Below are positions 39,166 to 51,800 of a stretch of 64,000 bases of DNA, piece after piece. The position numbers and the translations under genes were made by a program. This DNA is from Sclerurus mexicanus (Eukaryota; Chordata; Aves; Passeriformes; Furnariidae): assembly GCA_013396755.1 (NCBI GenBank), contig VWZF01006001.1:256400-320399 (forward strand), given 5' to 3'. Position 1 is the stretch's first letter, and every line of letters starts with the position of its first letter. The notes beneath the pieces were generated by a model. The model was not told the DNA's origin, did no database searches, and saw only the letters and a list, made by a program, of their open reading frames with translations.

Positions 39166-42100
39166 GGGACTTGTTATTATTTATGGAAGCAAGTAATAGA
39201 TTCCAGCTAGGTGTTATTTGTTGTCATTTTGTTTGTTTGAAATGTCTGTATCACACAAAGGGTTGCCTTTGTTAACAAAAAAAAGACCATTCCAAAGGTC
39301 TGTCTATGCTGAGAAGGTTCTGATATGAGTTTTTTCCTCAGCAAGCCCTAATGAAACTTGGGAAGTAGAGCATTTTCACTGTCTTGCTTCAGCTCAAAAT
39401 TCTGAAAAGATTGGTTTTTTTGCCTTCTTATTAGCTTGAGCAGATTAAAATAGAACTGCTCCCGAATTTAACTCTTTGTCCGACTGTATCATCTATGGCT
39501 CATGTATTAGAGCAGGCATGGTTTCCTGATTTCAATTCTAATACAAAGAATGTATGCAAATGGTTTTATCAGTTTAATAAACTGAAGCAAAATCAAGATT
39601 ATGACTCTGTAGTAAATGGAGAGACTTCAGACTTGTAGCCATTGAGAACTGATATGTGGATGCTGAAGGAAGGAATTGTTGCCATCATGAGTTAGAAAGT
39701 ACAGGACTAATCCTTTTTCTTTGTCAATCAGAGGGCACAAAGGTGAGGTCTGGTTTTGTATCCAGGAACAAAATGACATTCTCATTGTCCTGCCTCCCTG
39801 CTTGCCATGCTCGGATGTAAAGACTTTCCTACTGTGAATAAGGTCCCTGAATCCAATCAAAGTGTATCAGCAATTGAAACATGTACATTTTAGTTATTTG
39901 GACACTTGGGAACACTTAGAGCAATACTCAAAACAGTCCCTGCAGTCTCACTGTCCATTGGAAAGTGTTTCCAGGGTAACATATACTTTTAAACTGAACT
40001 GCTAGGTCAAAAGAGTTAGGGAATTGCTCTTTAAACAACAAACAAAAAAAAATTAATGGTGAAGGAAATATGGCGCTTTGAAAACATGAAAATAAACATC
40101 CTGCAGACTCTGGATATGAAATTGTCGAGAGCAGTTTATGAAAGCAGCTTTGTCACTGAAGAAGTAAAGCCTAATAATTTTTAATAGGTCTATAAATCTC
40201 TCTTATGAAATGCAGCTACTGTAAACACTTCTTCCATATTTTTCCAAGCATTTATGCAGTGTTGTTAAGTGTTGTTAAAGAGACACGATTGCCAGAGCTA
40301 ACTCTTGCCCTCTGAAGGAGCTGTCAGCTTACGGGGTGGTGTCTGCAGAGAGTGAGTGGACAGGGCAGGAGAAGAAAAGTAAACTCCCAAATGAAACTGA
40401 AATGCGGATACTTTAATGAAAACTGTAGGTAGTCGTGCAGTTATATGTGCTAGTTTGTGACTCCATCTGAGAGGGCAGAGGGGACAGATGTGCCATCAGA
40501 TCTCTGCTGGTTTCTGGAGGGATTCTGAAACCAGTGGCTCTCTGCGAAGAGCCAACCCCACCTCCTAAAATGTTTAATGAAGCCACATCATGAAGGAGAC
40601 AGCTACACACACAAACAAGAGTGTTCTTCTTCCTCCAGCTGTGCCCCCAAATAGGAGGTGGTTGTTGCTGGAAAATGCCCACGTCTGTGCTAGCACTGCC
40701 CCCAGGGATGCACAAGTGCTGAGGCTGGAGGGCTGTGCTGAGCCCTGGTAAGACCCACAGCACCCTCCCTGTGCAGGGGTGGAGGGTACGAACCGATAAT
40801 GTGGCGCTTGGCAACTGGTCTGACTGGGGGTCACAGGAGGTGCAGTTGCTGTAACAACGAGATTTGGTAGGAGATGCAAATCAGGACAATGGACTAAATA
40901 GATTGGTAAACCCAAGCTGGTTTTTTTTATAGATAACCTGATCCTGAGAAAGGATCTGATTAAATTAGTCTAGAGGTGCAGCACAACAGGAGCATTCCTT
41001 CCACCCCCTCCCCTGCTGCTGCTTGGCATGAGTGCAGCTGAGTCTTGCTGGAACGCCTGCTGAGCCTGTGAGAGCAATGTTGCTAAACACAAGGCTAGGT
41101 GCAGAATCTGCTCTCTCCTTTCTCAGAGATCAAATAGCCTCTCATGTTTCGGGAACTGGGAATTCCTAGTTTCTGTTGGGAACTAGGATTGGATACTATA
41201 GTGCTGCTGCTCCTTGTTTGGCACTGTCCTGTTGGTCATCTCTGCCTGGATGCAGGATTCTGCTGTTTAGCAGATGTGGTAACTTTCTTGTGATGCTGTT
41301 CTTATGTGGTGTGGAGTGAGGGATGTGAAAAGAGGATTTCTAGGGAAATCCCATGGAACTGCAAGCACAGCTACCTGTGAGTCCATGTGCTACTGAAATG
41401 GGGCTGGGAAAGTCCATGTGGCTGCTCCTCATGCATATTGTGGCCACATCCAGCCCTGCCTTAAACAAATTCCTACTTTAACCCATGTTGAAGTATTCCT
41501 ATGTAACAGGACTCGAGTTTCAGAAGCCTCTGGAATGAAGTATATAACAGATGTGCAGCAGAGAGTGATGTACTAGGGTACTGCCTCATATCTTTCGGGG
41601 GCATTCTGGGTCCAGAACAAAATTCTCTACTTCCTTATAATGAGAAAATTTACATCCTAATTCTCTACTATGATTCCCCTTTCAGGCTTAGATTGGTGGA
41701 TGTAATAATCTTGATTCACTAAAGACATGAATTACATAAAATATGACAGCCCTCAGCCCTAGCAGGATGCATTGTCTCCCAGGGGTGCATGTTCTGAATA
41801 TTTTCAGGTAATGATCAAATGGATATACCTGTCATAAGTGAGTCACTTTTTTTATGCCGGCAGAAAGAGTTAGTGCATGTTTCAGTGCCTGGATTACTCC
41901 GGTGCTATTTATATTTCAAGGTCTTGGAGGTGTGTAGAAAACAAGGAATAGGACAGTTTAAAGAATTAATTTCTAGTTTGGAGTTTTCTTTTTTAAAAAA
42001 ATACTTCTGTAAAAATGGTAAATCAGGCCTGAGTGCAAATCCTGTACCTTGGAATTATTTTTATTACGTTTTAAATGTGAAACTAGGAGGAAATCATTTC

Positions 42101-43654
42101 CTCAAGATGCCGTATTGCTTTGTACAAAGCATTCAGGAAGGAGTTATTTCAGCCGCCGTTCAAACAGAGCTGCCCCTCGTGGGAAGCACAAAAGCAAACC
42201 AGAGAATTTGCCCACGCATATAACGTGGTTTGAGACAGGTTTGAAAGAACAGCATTAAGCAGGGATAGACATCTGGAGTTGCACACTGTGGTACTGCCTT
42301 GGAAAATGTGCTGGATGGAAGTGCAAGGCCTTGGCACCCTTCTGTGCATGAGAGTCTCAGTGAAGGTCCCTGACTTGGGGGTGAATGTCACTCTGTCTTG
42401 GGGGCTTAGCAGTGCCTGGATGTGTTTGTAGAAGAGAACAACCATTTTTTTAAAGCTGGTTTGAAAGAGAGTCTGAACTGAGGACTGAGAGTATCTATCA
42501 CTTTCGGAGTATCTGTAAACAATCTCATGATTTGCATTAAGATAAAGTTGTGGAGTAGCACTGTGTGTGGCTTTCTGGTAGGGTGGCTGCCAAACCAGTT
42601 AATCAGATCTACTGGATGAGACCCAGCTGTGAAAGGTGAAGATTTGCTCTATTTTTCCTAAATGCACTTTAGGCTTTTCTTGCCAGACGCATTTTGGAGA
42701 GAGAGAGCTGTGAAGTGATGGTGATGGTGGTGGTGTGTATGAACTCTGCAGATCCACACTGGGGAAAAGTGACATCAGCTGTACAAACATGTTTTATGTG
42801 CTTTCCAAGCAACACCTAATGCTGTTTTTGGAACGGAACACAAGTAATGCAGGGCAGACCCCGGGTGTCTTAAATGTTAACAGATTGTTTTTCAGACAAT
42901 AAATGATCCAAGGTGAAGCCTGGGTAAACACATAAAAGTAACAGACTATTTAAGCTGTTTTTTCGTGGTGAAAAATACACTGAGTCTAGGTTTTTATACA
43001 TACATGCGTATATTTATAACTTTGTAATGAAATTAGTCCACTCTAATGGTCTCCACATCCTGACATGTTGCAGCAATTTGGAACAAGTGATGTAAATAAT
43101 ATTACTTTTGCAAGCAGGAGTGAAACTCTGGCCCTATCCTGAGGCAATGACATTTTTTCACCCAAGAGCTTTGTATTTTCTGAAGGCTGCATTGCTGGTA
43201 CTTAGAATTAAATGCTGCAGCTTGAACTGCAGTTTTTAAAGACTTACCCTACATGGTCTTTAGAATCATAAATATAAAAGCATTGTATAATTAAGTGCAG
43301 CTTAGCAAAACACAATGAAGCTTTAAATTACTAAAAATTTAAAAAGTAAAAAAATTAAAGGCTTCCATTCTCTTCAAAACACATTTAATCTTCCACATTT
43401 TTGTTAGTCACTCAACTCTGCTTAACCCGGTGCCAAGATTATTTCTCTCTTATTTAGAGTGTGAATTTTCTATTAAGCTCAGTTATTCTCCGTTGTACTT
43501 TTGGTTGGCCCTGGGGGTACAGTGAAAACATTGCACCTGTCTGGTGAAAATCGAGCAGCATCTGCATCTGATTTGCCAAGACACGTGCTTTCGTAAATCA
43601 AATAAACGTGGTTTCTGCATGGTTGCAAAGGCAAAGGAATCTCAACCCAGACGT
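39166..43654. other. Mostly AT-rich non-genic DNA
   Basis: No gene recognised. Small structures: a 10-bp unit GTGTTGTTAA twice in tandem at about 40259-40278, an imperfect 10-bp-arm inverted repeat at 41161-41190 (CCTAGTT and AACTAGG cores), and GATGGT-type repeats at about 42714-42738. The 134-codon frame at 41819-42223 has no recognisable domain. About 40600-40850 is GC-richer. Confidence 0.6.
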
Positions 43655-43995
43655 ATAAAAAGATTCCGAATCGAGTCGGAAATCATTCCCTCGTTGGGTT
43701 TCGTGGCGGTGCCGCGCTCCCGCGGATGCAGGCAGGGGGAGCCTGGGCATCGCAGCCCGAGCATCGCTCCTCCCTCCACAGCGGCGCTGGGGCCGCGGGG
43801 CCGCCGGTGGTACCGGGGCGGCACACAGGTACTGACAGGTGCGGCTGGCACCCTTGTGTGGCCCTAAAGGCTGGAAGGAGCGTCAGGAAGAAGGCAGCGC
43901 TTGAAGCGCCCCGGCGCTCAGCGGGATGTGTGACCGAGGGCTGCTCCAGCTCCCCGCGTGGCGGGCGTCCAGCCCGGCTGCTGAAGCTGCAGCAT
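43655..43995. promoter_or_regulatory. CpG island
   Basis: I count roughly 37 CpG dinucleotides in about 330 bp of strongly GC-rich sequence (for example GCCGCGCTCCCGCGG and GGCCGCGGGGCCGCCGG). That is close to the number expected without CpG loss, and it stands alone in an AT-rich, CpG-poor landscape. Inside it, 43782-43828 is bounded by CCTCCCTCCACAG and GTACTG, a weakly exon-like unit. CpG islands of this kind usually mark promoters or Polycomb-controlled elements, so an unannotated transcript start, for instance of a long non-coding RNA, is possible. Direction cannot be told. No TATA box is evident. Confidence 0.6.
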
Positions 43996-44059
43996 CGTGT
44001 GGGTGTTTGAGAAAATACAGTTGTGCGTCAGAATACCTGCTTTTCCCCTTAAAACGGGA

Positions 44060-44121
44060 CCAGCAGTTGCACTCGATGATTCCTGTGGGTCCCTTTCAGC
44101 TGGGCGTATTCTGTGATAACT
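44060..44121 (+). mobile_element. CR1 LINE 3'-end remnant, sense
   Basis: 'gcactcgatgattcctgtgg' followed by 'gtccctttcagc' and 'gtattctgtgata' matches the final part of CR1. The copy is severely 5' truncated. It starts about 65 bp beyond the CpG island. Confidence 0.8.
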
Positions 44122-46579
44122 GTGTTTTATAACATCACCCAGCCACACATCTTCCACTTTGAGCCCCAAGACAGCACCTAGCACGTTTCAAACGAGTGTA
44201 TTTGGGGTGTACGCTTTGAGTGAGAGGCTTGCTCTGGATTTCATTCTGCCACTGTGTGTTTGTAAGAGAGAGCAAACGAGGGCAGCTGGGTGAGCTGGAG
44301 GCACTGTGACAGAGCAGGTGTGGGGAGCACGAGCCCCAGGAAGGGAATACTTGGTGAGGAACTGCAGGAGTGCCGTGGGGAAGGACAGGGGCATCGGGGG
44401 TGGGAACAGGCATCTATTGCCTCCACAGCTAAACAGTAGTTAATTATGGATGTGTTTGGCAACATTACGGCACCTCTTCCAAATTCAATCTCTGAATTTC
44501 GTTTTCCCCAGTGGCCCAAAAGGCATAATGCAAGCAAAACCTCTTTCAGGCACTTTGGCTAAGATACCAATTGCCAGGCTTCTTTATTATAATAATTTAT
44601 GCTGCAATGTAATTCCTAAAGTAACGGTAATAATAATTCAGAGGGTGACAGACTTTTAATTAAAATCACTATAGAAGATTTCAGCTTTTAGCTGCTTCAC
44701 TCTTCCTATTATCAATACACACCGAGTGCAACAGTTTGGTAAAAAGGAGTTTCAGCAGCCTGGTGGCAGCTCTGAGAGCTGAGCACACCCTGATCTCTCC
44801 AGGAACAGAGCTGCCTAGGGGAACAACGAGGTTTTAACCTTGGCTTTACTGATTTAAAGAGCATTGGCAAAGTATGGGAACAGCTAAATAACCAAGAAAA
44901 AAACACAGCAAGGAATGGTGTGATCTATACCCTAGAAGATTTTCTAGGCCAGCACCAAAATAATGAAGGAATATTGAGCAGAAGGGGGAAACTGGCAAGT
45001 GTGAAAAACGTGAAGAGGGACTGCAGTGGGCTCTTGGCCGAAGTCATAATAGTAACCACCACAGTTGAGCTCTAGAGTTCCTTCTGGAAAGGGTGTAAAC
45101 CCTCACTTAATTGGAAGCAGTGTCTCAGTTGGAGGGTGGATAGAACAGAAACCTGACTCCTCAAATGGCTGCCCACCACTTCCTACTGCAGAGCGTTTCA
45201 TTCCTTGCAGTGATAAAAAGGATGGAGCTTGACTCCCATGACAGTGCCCATTTGCCCTGTGCAAATCAGGAATTGAAGCAGTTGTGAGCAATTTCAGTCC
45301 ACTGATGTAGCAAGTTCCTTGTGATTCATTTTAGTCTGAAATTCATTTCAGACAAAAGTAGACTGATAAGCAGATGATGATAAATAATTGAGTTAATCCA
45401 AGAAAGCTCCGGGGCTGCATCTATCACAGTAGGTGTAAAAACAAATGCATGCAAATTCCTTCCTATATCAGGGTGGATTATGTAATTATTTCAACCTTCT
45501 CAGGCATCTATTTGCTTGGGTCTTAGGTGGGATTTCTTGTTGTGGGAAAGGGTCGCTTTCATTAACTTCTTAAACTGAGACTGGAAGAAACTTAGCACAA
45601 AGTGTGTTATATAAAAATATACACCATTAGTTGTAGGAATCACTGTTTAAACTAATGGAAATACTGAATAAGAGAGATGTTTTCTCAAGCATGTAAAAAT
45701 ATAGACTTAGTTATAATCCAAGTGTGCACATTAACTTAGATGAAAGATGCACACGGTAGTCTTGTCTTCAATTCATTATAATGATATTCTCATATTAAAA
45801 GAAAACAAATCTTATTTGCTGTTTCCTGGGTGAGTCAACCAAGGTAAAAATAAAAGTTAAACAAGTTGAGAGGGAAGGATCTTTCACCCCTCTATTTTCC
45901 CTTTTTAAGGAAGAGTTTCAATATACTCTCTTAGCAGAAAATTTGAAGAGCAGAATCTCCTCTGGTGCTGGAGATCCATTAGTGGCACGTTTGAGGTCTT
46001 CTCCAAAGAGGAAGAAATTTGTTCATTGCTCCGGGCACGTGTTGTTCATTAATTATGGCAAAGATAACAGGAAGATGTAAATAAAGTTCCTTAATCTTCA
46101 AAGATATCAGGAGGATTTTTCTCTCTCTCCCTCCTATGCGAGTCCACATTTATAGGCTGTGATATAAGTTCCCCTGGGATTTAGGAAAACACCCACATGC
46201 TAAAGTACCCTTTTCCTGCGAAACGAGAATCCAAATTTCTCACAAACCTCTCCTGCAGTAACTAAGAATGAGGATGGTGCTAAATGCAGTTCAGACTCCA
46301 ATGTCTTTGCACCCTTTGAGGTACTTAATGTGTTTTCCTCAGATACCTGTGTTACAAGAGAGAAGTAAGTCTGGCTGTGCAAGGCCTTTTTTTTTTTTTT
46401 TTTTGCAATTTAGGCTGCTGTGAAGTGTTTTGAGGTAACTTCTAGCTCACTGATATGCAAACAGGCAAAATTCTTTCTCAAGCTGACATCAGAGCCAAGA
46501 GTAGATCAAAAATGTTTAATGAAAAAACTCACAGGTAAAGCCATTAAAAATGCAACAAAGTGGTCAGTGTCTGGCAGAG
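44122..46579. other. Non-genic DNA
   Basis: No gene recognised. About 44280-44420 is GC-rich without clear CpG enrichment. Minus-strand frames at 44135-44537 overlap in all three frames. Confidence 0.6.
46387..46404. repeat. T18 homopolymer
   Basis: Eighteen consecutive T on the plus strand, the longest homopolymer in the window. It could be the tail of a minus-strand retro-insertion, but no recognisable element lies beside it. Confidence 0.85.
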
Positions 46580-46800
46580 TTAAAGGGTAGATAATAACAT
46601 TCATATGCTAATGCAAAGCTGTTTACTTGAGGGAAATATAAACCTATGAAATTGTCTGAAGTTGCCATTAAAGCTCATGAATTCTTTTCTGAGATGAGAC
46701 ACGTTCCTCTTTGAATGTAGATAAATATTCATGGCAGGACTTCATCTGGGAGGGGGAATTTGCTATTAATAACATTATATCTGTCCAAGATACAACAGGC
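46580..46800. other. AT-rich candidate regulatory block with octamer-like motif
   Basis: ATGCTAATGCAAAG at 46605-46618 overlaps two POU-octamer-like words. TAAAGCTCATGAATTC and CTATTAATAACATTA follow. The sequence is unique and non-coding. Regulatory function is inferred only from motif density. Confidence 0.25.
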
Positions 46801-49139
46801 TGATGGTCGCACGTTGTGATAAAGGTGGTTTGCACGGTGTGAAAAAGTGAACAGCCACAGCTGTCTTTAAAGGCTCTGTACAGATCACCCGAACAAACAG
46901 CTGTCTCTGGGGAGGGCTGTGATCCATTTCGGGGTTTATTTCTTTTGTTGTTGTTGTTGTTTTGTTTCCTTGTTTTTGAATAAAATCATGGGTGTTCTTT
47001 TGCCTCTTTGGAGGTTAAGCCTAGAATGGGTTTCATCTCAGTTTCTTGGAGAGAAATGAAAGTTTTCACTAAACAGATACATTTGTCTAATACTTCACGG
47101 TTTACAGGAAAACATAAAAGTGCATTGAAAGCTTTTGTCTGCATCAAGTCAATGATATCTCGTGTGAGGGGAGTAGCAAGAAAAAGGGAACACATGAACA
47201 CGTGAATCTGGTAGAGAGAAATTCTGCTTGGCTTGTCTTAATTGTTAGTGTTTATTTCGTATGTGTTTTTAAAAAGGAACATCTCCGATAAATCTGATCA
47301 TACCTTTTACCTACCAAGTACCTGTAGAGCTGTTTAAATGTACAGTTGATAGCACTTTTCAATATTGCTTCTGATCAGATGATTTGGTGGACAGTCAAGA
47401 TAGTGCAGCCTCTTTCCTATGAAGGTTTTATCCTGCTTTTGATCCCTTGTGTGATTTCTGTGGTGTTTAAGACGTAGAGTTCATCCCTGAACCTTGGGGT
47501 TTTTTTGAGAGGTTTTTCAGATCTTGCTCATTTTTATTACTGGTTTTCATGAATTTATAGGATTGTAACATGTTTCAGGTCTCTAGGACTATAAAATATC
47601 TGAGAAATGGGCCAACAAACTCAAAAACTTTAAAGGACATTGGTTGATATAGAGAGTGGTGGCCTGAGCTTTGTTTTCTTAGGGAAAACTAGCACTGTGC
47701 GACATTTAAACCAGGGCTAAGTGCTGGAAGAACCGCCAGACCCTTAGGTCATGACAGATACTCGTTAATAAGGAATCAATTAGCATGTGTTCTAGTGAAT
47801 TAGTATCAAAATTAATCTTATTCAGCATTTTTACAGGTAATCATTAAGTAAATAAGAGTTGCCGATAATGAAATGTGCATTTGGCCCAAGATGGAAATGT
47901 GTATTGAGGACATGGAATGCTGCTCACTGGTCAGGCTTTAGCACAGTCAAATTCAAAATGACGTGCCAGGAAGAAGCGCACAGTTTGATGGACTTACATT
48001 TATTCCTCACATCCAAGGGTTTTGTTGCTCCGAGGGTTTCTGATCAGATCCTGGGAAAATCCAGGAAGTGTCTTGTTTTCTTTCTTAGGAATGATACAAC
48101 CCTAAGTTTTTGTCATAAATACACCATTACGAGGCTACTACTGCACCAGTATTATTTCCAAAGAATTGAAAAGAAATAAAAACACATCTATTGCAGGAGC
48201 AGATAAATGCCTAATGGCTAAAAAAAGACTGATTTCATCTTCTCAGATATAGAAAAAAACTGCATTACTCCTCTTGCAGTTGAATATTGTGCACGGATTT
48301 CACTGGATTCTCTCCAGACTTTCTGATGAGCAACTATACCATAGGGGCGAATGCTGGGGTTGTATTCTCAAAGGAGCAGCACCCCAGAAGTCACATTTGA
48401 TGGTTTTGTAACAAATCTTCTAACTTTAAGCAGCCGGTGTGTTAAATGTTTTATCTCATTCAGAGCCAAAATGCTGAGTGGATGTTACAGATGGTGATGT
48501 GCATGTTTTTGGAAAGATGATGAATGCCTCCAACCCTAGCTACAAATGGCTAACTAATTAAATATTGTACAGTGAGTTCTTGATTGTGATACAGGGAAAA
48601 TTTACAGAATTAGCTTTGCTGGGTATTTCTAGTCAAGAAATAATAGCTTTTAAACACAGTATTTATTGCCAGAGGAAATTTAGCTCTACCTACAGAACAA
48701 CCACAGAACCTGTGCAGGACGTGAGTTGCCTCCCTAGTAGCAGTTAAATACTGATGAGGAATTGTGTTGGATGCCATCTGCCTGTGGAAAATTCTGAAAC
48801 TCACTCCAGAGATGAATATCTTGGTGGGTCTGTGCATGTGGTTGCAAACTGCCAACCCCTGTGCTTTGGCCAGGCAGGCTCTGCACCAGGTCAGATCATT
48901 CTGCAGGGGGAGTAACTAGTGGTGAAAAAGGGATGACTTCTTTGGGCAGGTGAAGTATCCAAAGAGAAGAGGCAAAGGTCAGAGGAATAATTTAAAAAAT
49001 ACCTTGCTTAGCAATATATATTTTTTTAAAAAAAAAATCGATATAACCAAATCATCAGCCTGCGCCTCAGGCCATAAGGTTAGAGCATAAACTGTCAATA
49101 TTTACTGCTGCTAATGGAAATGCAGATCGGAGCAACAAA
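46801..49139. other. AT-rich non-genic DNA
   Basis: Contains a short TTG repeat (about 46945-46959) and a T7A10 run at 49021-49037. A frame at 47859-48179 (106 codons) has no recognisable domain. Nothing else identified. Confidence 0.6.
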
Positions 49140-49425
49140 GCTGAGGATGCACAGGCAAGATAAGTCCTGTGAGGAGCAGCTGAGGGAGCTGGGGTTGTTG
49201 AGCCTGGAGAGGAGGCGGCTCAGGGGAGACCTCCTCACTCTCTACAACTCCCTGAGAGAAGGTCATAGCCAGGTGGGGGTCAGGCTCCTCTCCCAGTGAT
49301 AAGGTGAGAGGACAAAGTCCAAAGCTGTGCCAGGGCAGGTTCAGGTTGGACGTGAGGAAGAAATTCTTCACAGAAAGGGTGATGGGCATTGGAATGGGCT
49401 GCCCAGGGTACGCTGAGGAAATAGC
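49140..49425 (+). mobile_element. CR1 LINE fragment, sense
   Basis: 'tgaggagcagctgagggagc' then 'tggggttgttgagcctggag', 'ctctctacaactccctgaga', 'gtgggggtcaggctcctctc' and 'aagaaattcttcacagaaag' are CR1 3'-region hallmarks in order. The copy is truncated at both ends: it stops after 'gctgcccagggta' without the terminal ATTCTATG motif. Short frames open on both strands here are shadows of this element. Confidence 0.9.
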
Positions 49426-49679
49426 AGCTTTACCACTAGCTTTTTCTCCTTGCTGAAAGCATCCAGTTTTTGGATCCCTGTCGAGGCTAAAGTAGCCTGG
49501 CAATAACAGCAGTGACTCAAGCAGTAACCAAAGACCCTGCTGCAAACTAATGTGCAGATCAGCCAGCTGGGTGTGTTCTGGTTAGCAGTGGAGAACCTGC
49601 TGTCTGAAACACTAGGGCTGCCTCATTCCCACAAAGTGCATTGGGTTTTCACGTATCATTACAGACACCGAGGGCTTGT
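49426..49679. other. Non-genic DNA after the CR1 copy
   Basis: Nothing recognisable in this short interval. Confidence 0.5.
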
Positions 49680-49965
49680 TTGTATTTCCTGAAAGAATAT
49701 TTAATGACTCTGGTTGCTTTTCATAATGAAAACAAATATTTTGAAGTGGTTAATTTAGGAGGATAAATATTATTCAGCAGGTTCCTAAACTCCCCAAAGT
49801 AAATAATAGAGACATGGTAAAGGCCAGCTCTGTTATATTAATAATTGATGTTTGGCTTCCTCCTGGCTCTACTGTAATCTATTCATCCTGCTTTGTAGAA
49901 GTGCAATTAGAGCTGAATTACAGTAATCAATAGAGCAGCAGCATTTAGAACCAAGGTACATAAGC
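49680..49965. other. AT-rich candidate conserved non-coding element
   Basis: Closely packed homeodomain-like cores (TTAATAATTGATG, GCAATTAGAGC, GAATTACAGTAATCAAT) lie in unique, non-coding sequence. This resembles the texture of developmental enhancers. Conservation is untested. Confidence 0.3.
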
Positions 49966-51040
49966 AGAGGGAAATTTTGCACATAGGAAGTTTTTTGAGG
50001 TATGTTGCAAATATTACCTTAGTTGGATGGAATTTTAAATGATCACAAAGGAGATTAGATTTTAATTGATGTAGGCATTTAGAGAGGTTCTCTTTTTAAC
50101 CCAAATCAACTCCTAACAATTTGATTGAAATGATTTGCCTTCCTTTTACTTCCTTTGTGTCTCCCAGTCAGCCCATATGCTCCTGATGTAACTGATGCAG
50201 CTTTCCTGTGCTTGGCCACACATCTGCACTGTTTGTGGGGGTGTGATGGGAAGCAGGCCCTTCACTTGGGACACTGAGTGGCAGATGTGGGAGGCTGTAA
50301 AAATGAATGGTGTTAATGGACAACTTGAAGAGGAACAGAGGAAAACTCACATGTGCTGCAGCCAAAGGAAATACAGAGGAGGGGGAGAACACGTCCCCAA
50401 GATTCTGTAAGAAGGTTTTGGTTAATCACCCAAATGTATAAACTGATAGAGAAGTGTTGATAGTGTCCGACTGGTGCAGAAGCAGCAATAGAGGAGGAAA
50501 GCACTGTGTTTCAGGTAGTGAATAAAGGTATTACGTCACTGAGATGAGAGGTGCTGCTACAAGCCTGTGGCACTGTCCTCTAAAGCTTGTGGATGTGTTG
50601 CAGCTCACACTGATTCTTGACTATGTCTGTGACTTAGACTGTGTGGGTTTTTGTGCCCTTGGGACTAAGGGGGACTAGGTATGAGATAAAACTGGTTCGT
50701 GTTGTCCATCCTCTGTCTTTTCCAGCTTCCTTTCATGCTGATGTGTTAGTCTGCAATAGCCTTCACAGTGTCCAGGGATCCCTTTCTGGCCCTCGTGTCC
50801 TCTGCAGGGCTGGCAAAGCCCTGCTTGCTTTAGGTTTATTTCTGTGTTTCAGCGTTTGACTGGGGTAGGGAGTGAGGTGCAGGGCATGGCAAGCCAGATC
50901 CAGAGCTGGTGGGACTCACTTGGAGACTGGAAAAGCAAATACTGAGTGATTATTATTACTAATAATCACTGTTGTATTCTCCTTGTGTAGAGCTTTGTGG
51001 TGTCTGAGGTGAAACTAAGTGCTTTCAGTCATTTAGGAAG
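49966..51040. other. Non-genic DNA with a 26-bp inverted repeat
   Basis: At 50945-50970 AGTGATTATT is mirrored by AATAATCACT around a 6-nt loop, perfect over 10 bp. No gene recognised. Confidence 0.6.
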
Positions 51041-51800
51041 TGTGTAATGGCTCAATAACATATTCCCTGTTGTGACTTTTGGACTTTATGCAATGGCAAT
51101 AGAAGGATGAAATGTGTTTAATTAAAAAGAAGCTGATTTTATTGAATAACTGTATCAAATAAATAACAAAGAGTAGGACTGTTAACATGTTGGTCTAACT
51201 TGTCAAGCATAATTTTACTACAGAAATTTAAAAACAAAACATCCGTTAGGGTAATTAGTTTTTAGTAATTAGTATTTATTTTTCTGCTGGCAATAGATTA
51301 TTAAATAGGAGATACCACCTAGATAGGAGAAGGTGCTATTTAAATTGATACGGAAGGAGATGCTCTCTTGGCTAGAGCTTTGCACTTTTGAACAAGGAAA
51401 TGAAATAAGTAAAGCTGTGTTTAAAGCAATCTCTTTTCCTGGGAAGCATTAGCTTGTCAGGGTGTAAGGCATGCATCACTCTGCATGTGCATTATGTTTT
51501 AATAATGCCTTCATCTTCTTCATAAGGCATATTGTCTTCTAATGCACCCCTCTCCAATAACCCTGTCCTGGCAGTTGTCATGTGATACTGATTGCTTTTG
51601 GTGAGCAGCATATCCTGTAATTATTTCTCTCTCCTATTAAGGGATAGTATACTTCACATTCCCTGTACATAGGAATGCACCTTCACATGACAGTGTAATG
51701 TGTATTGGGTTTTGTTTTCATCAGCATAATGAAATGATCCCCCTCCACAATCCTGGAGCAGCATAATGCTCATTGATTTATTGCTATACCTATTTATGTT
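51041..51800. other. AT-rich candidate regulatory block
   Basis: Repeated TAATTAG- and ATTAAT-type words (51250-51280) are followed by GC-moderate unique sequence with TGTAATTATTTC. No coding frame. Weakly enhancer-like by composition. Confidence 0.2.

Noticed and set aside
41819..42223. 134-codon plus-strand frame
   Set aside because: No domain, no splice context and no recognisable similarity. Its length is within what chance gives in 64 kb.
49111..49545. 144-codon minus-strand frame
   Set aside because: It is antisense to a CR1 copy and its flank.
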